Shown piece after piece: positions 1 to 8,585 of a stretch of DNA of 21,194 nt. Location: contig JANBPU010000269.1 of NCBI GenBank assembly GCA_027575805.1, positions 1-21,194 of the forward strand, given 5' to 3'. This DNA comes from Mycoemilia scoparia (Eukaryota > Kickxellomycota > Kickxellomycetes > Kickxellales > Kickxellaceae). Numbering within the stretch: position 1 is the stretch's first letter; each line of letters starts with the position of its first letter. The notes beneath the pieces were generated by a model. It was not told the origin of the DNA and searched no databases. It saw only the letters and a program-made list of their open reading frames with translations. The position numbers and the translations under genes are program-made.

Positions 1-45
1 ACCTATTTAGATACTAAGGCCTACTCCTCCTCTGGCAATTATGCT

Positions 46-122
46 CTTTGGCCCCAGGAATAATAGTATTTAAATTTAGTTTCATTTTTAACTTTACTAT
101 TAGGGCCTTTGGCCCACCAAAG
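46..122. repeat. Short imperfect inverted repeat, possible remnant of a foldback element
   Basis: CTTTGG at 46-51 pairs with CCAAAG at 117-122, and AATAGTA-type sequence at 59-68 pairs with TACTATTA at 95-102. A second small dyad, GGGCC-TTT-GGCCC, sits at 103-115 inside the right arm. The arms pair only partly and no second copy was noticed in the window, so this may be a decayed MITE or a chance dyad. Confidence 0.3.
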
Positions 123-197
123 TAAAATAAACCTATACACACACCACGAAAACTTGCCGTTAAGCTCTACCGTTAAATTTTTTTTTCAAAATTTGTA

Positions 198-320
198 TAT
201 ATGGGCAATAATTTTTGAAGGGTAAATTTTGGGGACCAATGATTATAGGTGCAATCACAGCTAAATGGATGTCCAGTTTTACTAGTAAACTTTCACCCTT
301 CAACAATTATTACCCATATA
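198..320 (+). mobile_element. MITE-like foldback element, copy 1 of 3
   Basis: This is a 123-bp element bounded by TATATGGG at the left and CCCATATA at the right. Its terminal inverted repeats are about 27 bp: the left arm reads ATGGGCAATAATTTTTGAAG and the right arm, reversed, reads ATGGGTAATAATTGTTGAAG. Between them lies a core containing GCAATCACAGCTAAATGGAT and the 12-bp palindrome TTTACTAGTAAA. Two related copies occur at 7822-7942 and 18389-18496 in the same orientation. No long open frame or transposase is present, which fits a non-autonomous element. The TA-rich ends would suit a TA target duplication (Tc1/mariner-like), but the duplication cannot be separated from the terminal repeat. 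It lies about 480 bp upstream of the citrate carrier start. Confidence 0.75.
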
Positions 321-403
321 AAAGTAAAAGTGAGAGTGCTATTCTCAAAATCAATTATAAAACTATTAATAAAAGAAAATATAAATAGATCAATATCATT
401 TAA

Positions 404-508
404 AATGATTCAGAATCATTTTGATCTGTCAAGATTAATTATCAATTACTAGGAAAGGGACAATATTTTTCATTGAATTTTATCCAGATTCATTTTGAAT
501 GATTCTGG
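404..508. repeat. Pair of related hairpin dyads (AATGATTC words)
   Basis: Positions 404-420 form a perfect palindrome, AATGATTC-A-GAATCATT, with 8-bp arms. Positions 486-508 form a second dyad whose arms, CAGATTCATT and AATGATTCTG, match at 9 of 10 positions. The two share the same words, and similar words recur at 2493-2640. They may be remnants of an inverted-repeat element; no function is visible. Confidence 0.4.
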
Positions 509-796
509 ACTGTTATATGTAGGCATGAATGATTCACAGCCCAACAATTAGTACCCATAATTTAATCATATTTATCTATTTTAGCAGTAATCTAGTAAGC
601 ACTAGTAAAGATAAACAACAGGTGATTTTCACTACTTATTTTTTATATTTCAGTTTGATTTCAAAACCTCCATTATAAAACACACAATAGAAGCTGCACT
701 GCAGTTTAAGTCATCAACAAAAAGGGCTTTTCAAACAAATCAAATCAATCAGATTTCTTACTACTACCATTAACAAACTACCACCATTATATTTAT

Positions 797-2227
797 ATGC
801 CTACTTCCAACAAAAACAGTTTTCCAAAAAAGCATAAATTGACCCCAATACAATCACTGACTGCAGGTGTTGTTGCTGGTGCAGTTGAAGCAACATTAAC
901 TTACCCAACAGAATTTGTAAAAACACAACTACAGCTCCAAAAATCACAAAAACAAGGCCAAGCCAAGGTAATCAAAGAACATAGATATAAAACCAAATAA
1001 TAATGAATAAAATAAACCTCTGCATTTACCTCTTTTACAACCAAACAGCCTACTACATTTAATTCTAAAACTATTTTTAGCTATTTAATGGCCCAGTTGA
1101 CTGTATTGTCAAAACCACAAAAACTAAAGGCATTTGTGCCCTTTACAGTGGACTTCCAGCCATGCTTACTGGGAATGCTGTAAAGGCTGGTGTTAGATTC
1201 TTGACCTATGATTCTGTCAAAAATATGCTAAAAGGAGCTGATGGCCAACTAACTGGACCTCGATACATAGTTGGTAAGCAAATAAACAAAAAAATGCTTG
1301 CAATTATCAAGCAGTTATTGTGATCTTCCAATTCAAACTATGGTCATATGTGTGTGTGTGTGTGTGTGTGTTTTATAGCTGGGCTTTGCGCAGGAATGGT
1401 TGAAGCTGTGGTAGCAGTGGCACCTACTGAGGCAATAAAGTAAGTATATTTGCAGCTACAACTCATCATCATAATCATCAACTGCATACAAGATAGTTAT
1501 AATTTAAACACATCTATATTTAACCTTAAATAGAACCAAGCTCATTAATGACAGGATATCATCAACTCCAAAATACAATGGAGCAATTGATTGTAAGTAT
1601 CTCTCAATTAATCTCATGAATACAACATTTAAACATTCTTTTTATGTCCAAATGACTATTTACTACAAACTAAATCTAGGTGCCAGGAGGGTTATTCAGA
1701 CTGAAGGTCTAGGAGGGCTATACCGTGGAGTTGGTGCAGTCATTGGAAGACAAGGTGCAAATTCGGCCATTAGATTCACTACTTATGACCTTTTGAAAAA
1801 GCTTGCCCAAAACCACAGAAGCGATCCTGAAGCTCCTTTGCCACCTACCTATACATTCAGTATTGGAATGGCTGCGGGAATCATCACTTGCTATGCTACA
1901 ATGCCCTTTGATGTCATAAAAACCAGAATGCAGGGATCATCTACTTTATCAAAAACTGGTGGTATAGAGGGAGCTTATAGAAATTCTGTTCACTGTGGGT
2001 GGAGTATTTTGAGGGATGAAGGTGTTAGTGCATTATGGAAAGGAACTACACCAAGACTTGCTAGACTAATGGTAAGCCCATTCATTCATTGATTGATTGA
2101 TTTATTAATTTGTTGACTTGCATTATAAAAATCAAATATAAATAAATAATAATAATTTGGTTTTTTATTATAGTTTTCGGGTGCTATTGTTTTTACTGTA
2201 TATGAACAAGTTATCAAACTATTTTAA
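797..2227 (+). CDS. CTP1: Mitochondrial tricarboxylate (citrate) carrier, six exons
   Basis: This is a member of the mitochondrial carrier family (SLC25), citrate/tricarboxylate branch, which exchanges citrate for other tricarboxylates or malate across the inner membrane. Exons, joined by GT-AG introns of 87-113 nt, are 797-967, 1081-1273, 1379-1439, 1534-1592, 1680-2071 and 2174-2227. The joined frame is 309 codons, the usual carrier length. All three carrier signatures P-x-D/E-x-x-K are seen: PTEFVK at 37-42, PTEAIK at 137-142 and PFDVIK at 237-242, one per repeat of about 100 residues. The stretches APTEAIKTKLI, GANSAIRFTTYD and the C-terminal FSGAIVFTVYEQV match the pattern known for yeast Ctp1 and animal citrate carriers. 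All six transmembrane segments should therefore be present. The start is the first ATG in frame with repeat 1. Intron 2 carries a (TG)n run just before its acceptor. The gene appears intact. Substrate choice is inferred from family resemblance. Confidence 0.94.
1349..1371 (+). repeat. (TG)n microsatellite inside intron 2 of the citrate carrier
   Basis: A run of about eleven TG units lies directly before the TTTTATAG acceptor and takes the place of a normal polypyrimidine tract. Length changes here could affect splicing. Confidence 0.85.
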
Positions 2228-2369
2228 ACATTTCTAACCCATTTTATGTGGTACATACAACAATATAATTCTTCCTAAAAATTCCTGAAAACATGATTGG
2301 TATTCAATTAGCAGAATGGTAGCTGCAAATATGTATGTTATAACCCTAGCTACTTTTTTGAATTTGAAA

Positions 2370-2375
2370 AATAAA
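2370..2375 (+). terminator. Possible polyadenylation signal of the citrate carrier
   Basis: AATAAA about 145 nt after the stop codon. It is the nearest clear hexamer, but AT-rich sequence yields such words by chance. Confidence 0.3.
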
Positions 2376-2492
2376 ATAACCAAAAAGAATACTCAAGTCA
2401 AATTTTCCTTTTGCATTGATCTAGTGCATACAATAATATGATCCACTTAAGGGTAAGTTATGTATTTGGTATTCTCTCTGACAAACCTGGGC

Positions 2493-2640
2493 CATTCAAA
2501 ACAAACCTAGACTGCCAGAAAGGTTGTTTTTAAAAAGCTTGATTCGGAACAATTTAGAGTCATTCAAAACAGAACAAGACGAGTTGAAAAGGTGAAAAAA
2601 TAAAACAATAAAAATTTGTTTGGGATGATTCAGAACAAAC
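2493..2640 (+). repeat. Four degenerate GATTCAGAACA-type repeat units
   Basis: CATTCAAAACAAAC (about 2493), GATTCGGAACAATT (2541), CATTCAAAACAGAAC (2561) and GATTCAGAACAAAC (2627) are related direct repeats of roughly 14 bp with irregular spacing. The unit resembles the AATGATTC words at 404-508. They may be a decayed repeat or a cluster of binding sites. Confidence 0.35.
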
Positions 2641-3211
2641 TGTGATTGGAGAGGAAGGTTATCAATAGGCAAGTTTTAATATGAATATGTTCCGAAACCT
2701 TTTCAACCGCAATTTTATTTTTTTATAGTACTATAGATATATAACCTTTGTTAGGTATAATTTTTTTAAAGAAATTGATTTCACATAGGTCATAATGATG
2801 TTGTTGAAATCTAAAATGTTTTTGAATAATATTTTTAACTAGTAAAAACATCGAAATCAATAATCAGGAATTATTATTGTTAAATCACACAGGTGTTGTG
2901 ATGTCATTCAGGATAGATTGGTTTAAATTTTCAAAATGCCATAATCATGATTCGTACTATAAATTGCCATTTAAACAAACACTTTTTGATGAAATCTATC
3001 AAATAACCTTAGTCCTTAATCGTTAAAATTTGCAAAGAAAAAAAAGAAACAAGAGCTTTTGTTATACATACACAAACATATAGAACTCAAAACTCTTTTT
3101 TATTTTTAATTGACATACGTTCTTACACATTTATATTTCAACTACTCATATATATATATACATACAGTCAGTCGCATTCATTAAATTTAATTACTTCCAG
3201 CAACAATAGAA

Positions 3212-6200
3212 ATGCCTCGCAGAAAAGTTCCGTTTAGTATTAAACAAAAGAAGCAACAATTAAAGGACAAGCGAGCCAAGAAACGTACAGGTAAGTAACA
3301 TTATATTTGTTAAGATAAATAGTGATTGTGCTGAGCTTTTGGGGCTATAGTATTAATATATGGTAGGGGTTAATTAAGTAAGCTAATGATATTTTTCTGG
3401 ACATTATTGTTATTGTTATTATGGTGATGATAGGAAATTCGCTATGGGATGATTCGGATAATGAAAAAAGATTAGAAAAGGATATTGAAAATATTGTAAA
3501 TTCTACTACTAAACCTACCACTACCACCACCACCACAGGGCATGGTAGTGATGATGATAGTGACAATGACAGTGATAAGAATGAGGAAAAGGAAAAGCTT
3601 GGTGATTCCAAAGATCAACCTAGAACCAATTCGCGTCAATTACTTCACCATCATCATCATCATGACTCAGGAACTGTCAATAGGTAAATTATTACAACCA
3701 ACTCTCTCCCTTTACCTTACTAGCCTATATATAACAATCACATTAAATCCCAAACTATACACTTTCATCACTACTAAACCAAAAACTCTTTATGTGCTTT
3801 GTTTTATAGGTTAGTTTCACAGTTTGATAAACTAACCAGAAGCGAAGTCGAGCATAACAAGAAGTTATCAAGACTACCGATAGTTAGAGATGATACACTC
3901 AAGAGCCAGGTATTGGAAATCTCGTTTGATCAAGCATATTCGGCTGATGTTGATATTCCAGTTAGACCGGAATGGACATTTGATATGTCTAAAGAAAAAG
4001 TTGAACAAAGGGAAAGGATATATTTCCAGAATTGGTTAAATAATATCAAAAAGAAAATTAAGAATGAAGAGGATCGAGTTAGTTTGTATGAAAAGAATTT
4101 GGAGGCAAGTGCGACCTTTTTGGTTATTGTTGTTATTATTATTGTTGTTGTTGTTGTTGGAAGATTGTTTATTAAACATTTATTTTTATTTTTTGATGAT
4201 GATGAAATCTTATTGTTTGTATGAGTTTAGGTGTGGAGACAATTGTAAGTACAAGTTTACTTTATTTATTATTATATTAAATTATACAATGATAATCAGA
4301 GGGGAAAGATGTTGAATCGTCTCTATATCTTGAATTTGTTTTGATAATTGTTTAGGTGGAGAGTGGTCGAGATTAGCGATGTTTTATTGATTGTTGTTGA
4401 TATAAGACATCCGGTACTTCATTTCCCACCATCTCTTTATAAATATGCGGCTATACAGTACAAGAAGCCAATCGTTGTTGTACTCAACAAGGTAAGACTG
4501 TTTCTTCTATTGCTGGTATATTTCTATGGGGAAATCCAAAAGAAGATGTCTAAATATCTTTGTGGAAATTTGAATTTATGTGTAAATATGATGCAATACA
4601 TGTGTGTGTAGGTCGATTTGGTTGCAAAGAATACTGTTGAGGCATGGAAGCATTACTTTAAGGAGTGTTTCCCTGAAGTTACGTTGACTACATTTAGTTG
4701 TTATAAGAATGAAAATAGGCCATTGGATGATACCAGGCCATGTAAGTAAAATGGTCCATTACTTGATTAACTTCTTTACTTTAAAGCATATATATATATA
4801 TACATTAATTCTTGTATGTAGATTTATTTTAACTTTGGTGATGATGATAATATTATAGTTGACTTGGGGCTTAACAAGAAAAGACCAAAGAAAAGAGTAT
4901 ATGATTCATCTAGTGTAGCTACTCTTTTGAGAGCTTGTCAAGAAAAATATGAATCGTCAAATGTTGGCAATGATAGTGGTGCTGGTAAAAACAACTCGGA
5001 AGCTTTGGTTGACTGGGATACGATCATTGGACGGTATGAAACTGAAAAAGAGGAGGGACATGGGGAATTAAAACCTGGAGATTATGATATCCCAAAACAT
5101 CTGCCTGATCATCTTCGAGCTGGTGGTGGATCTAAATTTATTAAAAAGGATTCGGGAAGTAACAGTTCATCTGATGACAGTGATGGTGAGGATGGTTATT
5201 ATAATAACGACGATAGTGAAGAAGATGAGGTTGAACAAAAAGGTAAGATGCTTTGTATCTCTCTTTCTCTCTTTGTGTGTGTGCGTGTGTGTGGGAATCA
5301 AGATTCCACCACATCCTAGACGACTAATGTTTTAAACCGTTATGGCTTGGCAGCTTATATGAGAGGGTTAATTTAAATTCATGCATATATATACATTTGC
5401 ATATGTCTGTATATTCAAACCCCTTACCCAGCTGAAAAGTGTTGGTAGTAATGGTCTATAATGGGAAATATTATATTAAATTTCTGCATATAATAATAAT
5501 TATTTAGATGGTGGCAGGGATGATGATGATGATGATGATAATGAAAGGCAAAGGCATTATTCACATGCCAACGATAATAATGACTACTACGATGACCATC
5601 ATAATGCAGTTGGTGGTAGTGCAAGTAATTCTGGAAAAAAGTTCGTGACTATAGGATTAATAGGTAAGAATGGACCTGAACTCCATCACAAAACAAAAAT
5701 ATTTTAAATGTTTATATAAAAAGTAACAGAAATGAAATGTGCAAATAATCAAACTACTAATAAAACAAAATTAATTATATATAGGACATCCAAATGTTGG
5801 AAAGAGTACACTAATCAACAGTATAATGCAAAGAACGGTAGTTAGTGTTAGTCGAACACCAGGTCATACCAAACATTTCCAAACTATTCATTTATCGGCG
5901 ACACTTCGAGTATGTGATTGTCCGGGATTAGTTTTTCCATGTTTGGTTGAACGACCATTACAGATTCTATCGGGATTGTATAATATTGCACAGGTCCAAG
6001 AACCTTATTCGGCAATCATGTATTTGGTAAGTATCTATTGAGAGTGAGAGTGAGAGTCTATTGTCTTTTTTTGGGGGAGGGTTTCTATTCTTTTGCGCAT
6101 AATATGTACACATGTGTGCATGTATGAATGGATGCAGATATTGTGAATAGGATTTCTTTGTCTGTCTGTCTGTCTGTCTGTCGGGTTTGGAAAATCGTGT

Positions 6201-7529
6201 GAGTGAGAGTATGTGATCCCATTCGTTTACTTGCTTGCTTACTTGTGTAACTATATTATCAAGATATTTGATGATCTAATGGGGAGAGAGAAGGGGGAGA
6301 GAGAATACCATATGATGCTATTAAAAGAATTATTATGTGGTAATAGTAGTAGTAGTTACAGTATCATTTTTGGTTATTCAAAAATGATGATGGTGATGTG
6401 GGAAAAATGGGGGAGAGAGGTAAATATGTATGTGTGGGTCAGGTGATATAGCTGCCAAGATTTATAAATGCCAGTTTATGTACAAAATTGGACATTTGGA
6501 ATTTTAAATTCTGAATCGTCTAACCAATGACAACGATAATGGTGTATCAACCATTTAAAAGGAAGTGAGTGAGTGAGTGGGTGGGCGAGATTCGGATATA
6601 ATGATACCGGAGGATATATTAGTAGCAGTAGTAGTAGCAGTAGTAGTAGTAGTAGTAATAAACCAAATTTGCTATAGCCGCTAGTATTTGATAAGATGTG
6701 TGTATAGCAGGGCTCAACACATAGACAGATAGACAGACAAAGATAGTGATAGAGAAACCCTGCGATATATCTACCGATATCATTGTTATTAGTATTATTG
6801 ACACTAACAAACACCAAATAGGACTAACCACCAATTACTTTATATAAATTGTTATTGCTGCTGTGATTATTGTAGGCGGAAAGAATTCCATTGGAAAAGA
6901 TCTTGAAACTCGAACCACTTGAATCTATGAAAGAACAAGATAATGATGGTGATGCGTGGTCTGCATGGCAAATATGTGAAGGTTCGTAATATAAAAAATC
7001 AAAATACAATTATTTTATTTTCTAGAAAATGTGTAACACACAATAGCGAGAATGCTGACGATTCTGGTTTTATTATATGATAGCATTTGCTATTGAGCGC
7101 GGTTTCTATACTGCTAGAAATCCAACTCCTGACGTATATCGAGCAGGTAAATAGACAGCCTTTAGATAAGGATGGATATTATTGTTATAAACAAAAGAGG
7201 ATGTGAGAATAGTATTTATTTGATGTTGGGTATGGTTTGTGTGTATAGGATTGTATTTGTTGAGATGGGTTTTGGATGGTCGATTGTTGTTATCGTTTAA
7301 ACCACCTGGATTCTTTGATGATCCTTTGAAATACCTTAAGGCTGAAATTGAAAATATTAAATCGGATCATGATAATGATAGATCGTCTGGGCGTAACAAT
7401 AGTGATGATGATGATGATGATAGTGATGGTGATGGTGATAGTGATAGTGATGGTGAGACACAAGAAGGAGGACCTATTGGAACCAAGTCCATGTTTGCTG
7501 CACTAGCTGTAGATGACAATAACATCTAA
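3212..7529 (+). CDS. GNL1: GNL1/HSR1-type circularly permuted GTPase, twelve exons
   Basis: This is a YlqF/YawG-type GTPase in which the G motifs run G4-G5-G1-G2-G3; relatives act in the nucleus and nucleolus and are linked to ribosome biogenesis. Exons: 3212-3290, 3434-3683, 3810-4104, 4231-4244, 4356-4491, 4612-4741, 4859-5242, 5508-5663, 5785-6026, 6876-6981, 7084-7146 and 7249-7529, giving 711 codons with phase kept throughout. The basic N-terminus MPRRKVPFSIKQKKQQLKDK is the GNL1 hallmark and a probable nucleolar signal. Seen motifs are VWRQLWRVVEISDVLL...DIRHPV (about 209-240), G4 NKVDL (257-261), a G5-like FSCYK (286-290), G1 GHPNVGKST (482-490), the G2 region SRTPGHTKH (504-512) and G3 DCPG (526-529). 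C-terminal RWVLDGRLLLSFKPPG also fits GNL1. About 190 residues of acidic, Asp/Ser-rich linker separate G5 from G1, and the tail is also Asp-rich. It is longer than human GNL1 (about 607 residues), mostly through these inserts. Exact function in this fungus is inferred. Confidence 0.94.
4105..4230 (+). other. GC-AG intron (intron 3 of the GNL1 gene)
   Basis: The frame and family alignment require the exon to end at ...YEKNLE and resume at VWRQL, which places the donor at GAG|GCAAGT. There is no GT donor at this point. The donor otherwise matches U1 very well (AG|GCAAGT), as is usual for GC-AG introns. The intron is 126 nt and contains a TTATT/GTTGTT repeat. Reading through it gives a plausible-looking but wrong extension. 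Confidence 0.88.
4231..4244 (+). other. 14-nt microexon of the GNL1 gene
   Basis: This exon encodes VWRQ plus two bases of Leu (VWRQL). It is flanked by GTTTAG before and GTAAGT after. Its residues are part of the conserved VWRQLWRV(V/I)E motif of GNL1, and the phase (0 in, 2 out) joins the neighbours exactly. Gene finders could easily skip it, which would break the frame. Confidence 0.88.
6161..6182 (+). repeat. (TCTG)n microsatellite
   Basis: Five to six tetranucleotide units in intron 9 of the GNL1 gene. The same tetranucleotide, or its complement, recurs at 14816-14849, near 15970 and near 18905. Confidence 0.85.
6621..6658 (+). repeat. (AGT)n microsatellite
   Basis: About twelve AGT/AGC units in intron 9 of the GNL1 gene. 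It could be translated in several frames, which explains spurious poly-Ser, poly-Leu or poly-Tyr open frames on either strand. Confidence 0.85.
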
Positions 7530-7611
7530 TAGTCGTACTAGTTTTGTGATGAATAAGTGAAGCTATTTATCTTACAAGGATCTGTTTTTGTGTTTAATTA
7601 GTTCTGGATTA

Positions 7612-7617
7612 AATAAA
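7612..7617 (+). terminator. Possible polyadenylation signal of the GNL1 gene
   Basis: AATAAA within AAATAAATAAAC, about 85 nt after the TAA stop. The placement is plausible, but the hexamer is weak evidence in AT-rich DNA. Confidence 0.35.
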
Positions 7618-7821
7618 TAAACACTGCTTACTATACTTGGTTGATTGGATGGATGTTTCTTTTTATAGAGGTTGATTATTTTGTGTGCCAATCTTTGTTG
7701 TTAAATATTCAATAGTTAATGAATTTAATAGTGGTAGTAAGCAAGATCAATACCAAAATTGAAAGTATACAAAAATCTAAAAAGCAGTTATTTAACTAAT
7801 TATAATTTCATATTTTTAAAA

Positions 7822-7942
7822 ATGTGGGCAATAATTTTTGAAGGGTGAATTTTGGTGACCATTTATTATAGGCACAATCACAGCTAAATGGATGACCAGT
7901 TTTACTAGTGAACTTTCACCCTTTAAAAATAACTATCCATGT
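7822..7942 (+). mobile_element. MITE-like foldback element, copy 2 of 3
   Basis: About 121 bp. The left arm, GGGCAATAATTTTTGAAGGG, is identical to copy 1 over this stretch. The core ACAATCACAGCTAAATGGAT and the near-palindrome TTTTACTAGTGAAC follow, then a right arm ending TTTAAAAATAACTATCCAT. It is as long as copy 1 and diverges mainly at the outer ends and the middle of the left half. On the minus strand it contains AATAAA (7862-7867). No coding capacity is present. Confidence 0.75.
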
Positions 7943-8119
7943 GGTGCTTATAGTATTATATGTATCTGACAAAAATGATAATGATAATGATGATGATGAT
8001 GATATTATAATAGCTCAAGTTAAATTTAAAATTTCAATAAAAAGGAAAAAAAAGGAAAGTGATTTAAAATTAGTTTTTAAGAAAAAAGAATTATGAAATG
8101 GAAATGAATGAGATTGAAC

Positions 8120-8141
8120 GAGAGAGAGAGAGAGAGAGAGA
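8120..8141 (+). repeat. (GA)n microsatellite
   Basis: About eleven GA units in the presumed 3' UTR of the zinc-finger gene, where the mRNA would carry a pure CU tract. A similar run is at 8551-8571. Confidence 0.85.
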
Positions 8142-8330
8142 TTTGAATTTGTATGGTTGTGAGAATGTATGTATGGATGTGAGTGCGAGTGAGTGAGATT
8201 GAGAAAGAAAAGAAAGAAGGAATGTTGTTGTTGTTGCTGTAGTAGTAGTAGAAGAATGCCAAACACAATAATAGTAGCAGAAAAAGTATAGAAAGTAAGT
8301 TATAAAAGAACAAAAAAGCGACAGTGGTGA

Positions 8331-8381
8331 GATGATGATGGTAATGATGATGAGGTGATGATGATGACGACGACGACGATC
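8331..8381 (+). repeat. Mixed GAT/GAC trinucleotide tract
   Basis: Interrupted GATGATGGTAATGATGATGA units turn into pure (GAC)n at the right end. It lies in the presumed 3' UTR of the zinc-finger gene. Confidence 0.8.
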
Positions 8382-8585
8382 TGAACAAATTGAAACACGA
8401 GAGAAATTATTATAATAAAAACCGAAAAAGACGACAAGGACGACGATGAGAAATTAGATGATAAAGAAAATAATAATAGCGAACAAGATCAAGAGAGCGA
8501 GAAGGAATTATTATAGTGTCAAAGAAGGTTGAGAAAATATAATAGTATTAAAGAGAGAGAGAGAGAGAGAAAAGATTTTAAAGCT

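Larger units (their letters stand above)
1..796. other. Intergenic region upstream of the citrate carrier
   Basis: AT-rich sequence with no convincing gene. It holds the inverted repeat at 46-122, the foldback element at 198-320 and two dyads built on the word AATGATTC/GAATCATT at 404-420 and 486-508. The last 90 bp before the start codon, rich in CAAC/TACTACCA, probably form the 5' leader. A 67-codon open frame at 249-452 runs through the foldback element and is not considered a gene. Confidence 0.6.
2228..3211. other. Intergenic region between the citrate carrier and the GTPase
   Basis: No gene is seen. The sequence is AT-rich and contains four degenerate units of the word (G/C)ATTC(A/G)(A/G)AACA at about 2493, 2541, 2561 and 2627. 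A short (AT)n run lies near 3150. The final part before 3212 is the likely promoter and 5' leader of the downstream gene. Confidence 0.55.
6027..6875 (+). other. Long intron 9 of the GNL1 gene, rich in simple repeats
   Basis: At 849 nt it is several times longer than the other introns of this gene (102-265 nt). It separates ...EPYSAIMYL from AERIPLEK, which are contiguous in the family, so no coding exon is missing. It contains a (TCTG)n run at 6161-6182 and an (AGT/AGC)n run at 6621-6658. No snoRNA-like C/D box pair at proper spacing was seen. Expansion may come from repeat growth or an insertion now unrecognisable. Confidence 0.8.
7530..8585. other. Convergent intergenic region between the GNL1 gene and the zinc-finger gene
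   Basis: The two genes meet tail to tail here. The region holds a possible GNL1 polyadenylation signal near 7612, the second foldback element at 7822-7942 and a run of simple repeats from 7980 to 8580: GAT units, (GA)n at 8120-8141 and 8551-8571, GTT and AGT units near 8223-8251, and GAT/GAC units at 8331-8381. Minus-strand open frames at 8015-8388 are made of these repeats and are not genes; this stretch is probably the 3' UTR of the zinc-finger gene. Confidence 0.6.

Noticed and set aside
249..452. A 67-codon plus-strand frame near the left edge
   Set aside because: It begins inside foldback copy 1 and continues into AT-rich non-coding sequence; it is not preserved in the other copies.
3345..3611. 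Minus-strand 88-codon frame rich in Ser, Leu and Val
   Set aside because: It is the antisense of the Asp/Thr-rich exon 2 of the GNL1 gene.
6027..6875. snoRNA in the long intron of the GNL1 gene
   Set aside because: A C-box-like TGATGAT occurs near 6268, but no D box with the right spacing or terminal stem was found.
8015..8388. Minus-strand frames of 83 and 103 codons between the GNL1 and zinc-finger genes
   Set aside because: They are composed of GA, GTT, AGT and GAT repeats read in reverse; both frames are open because the repeats contain no stops.
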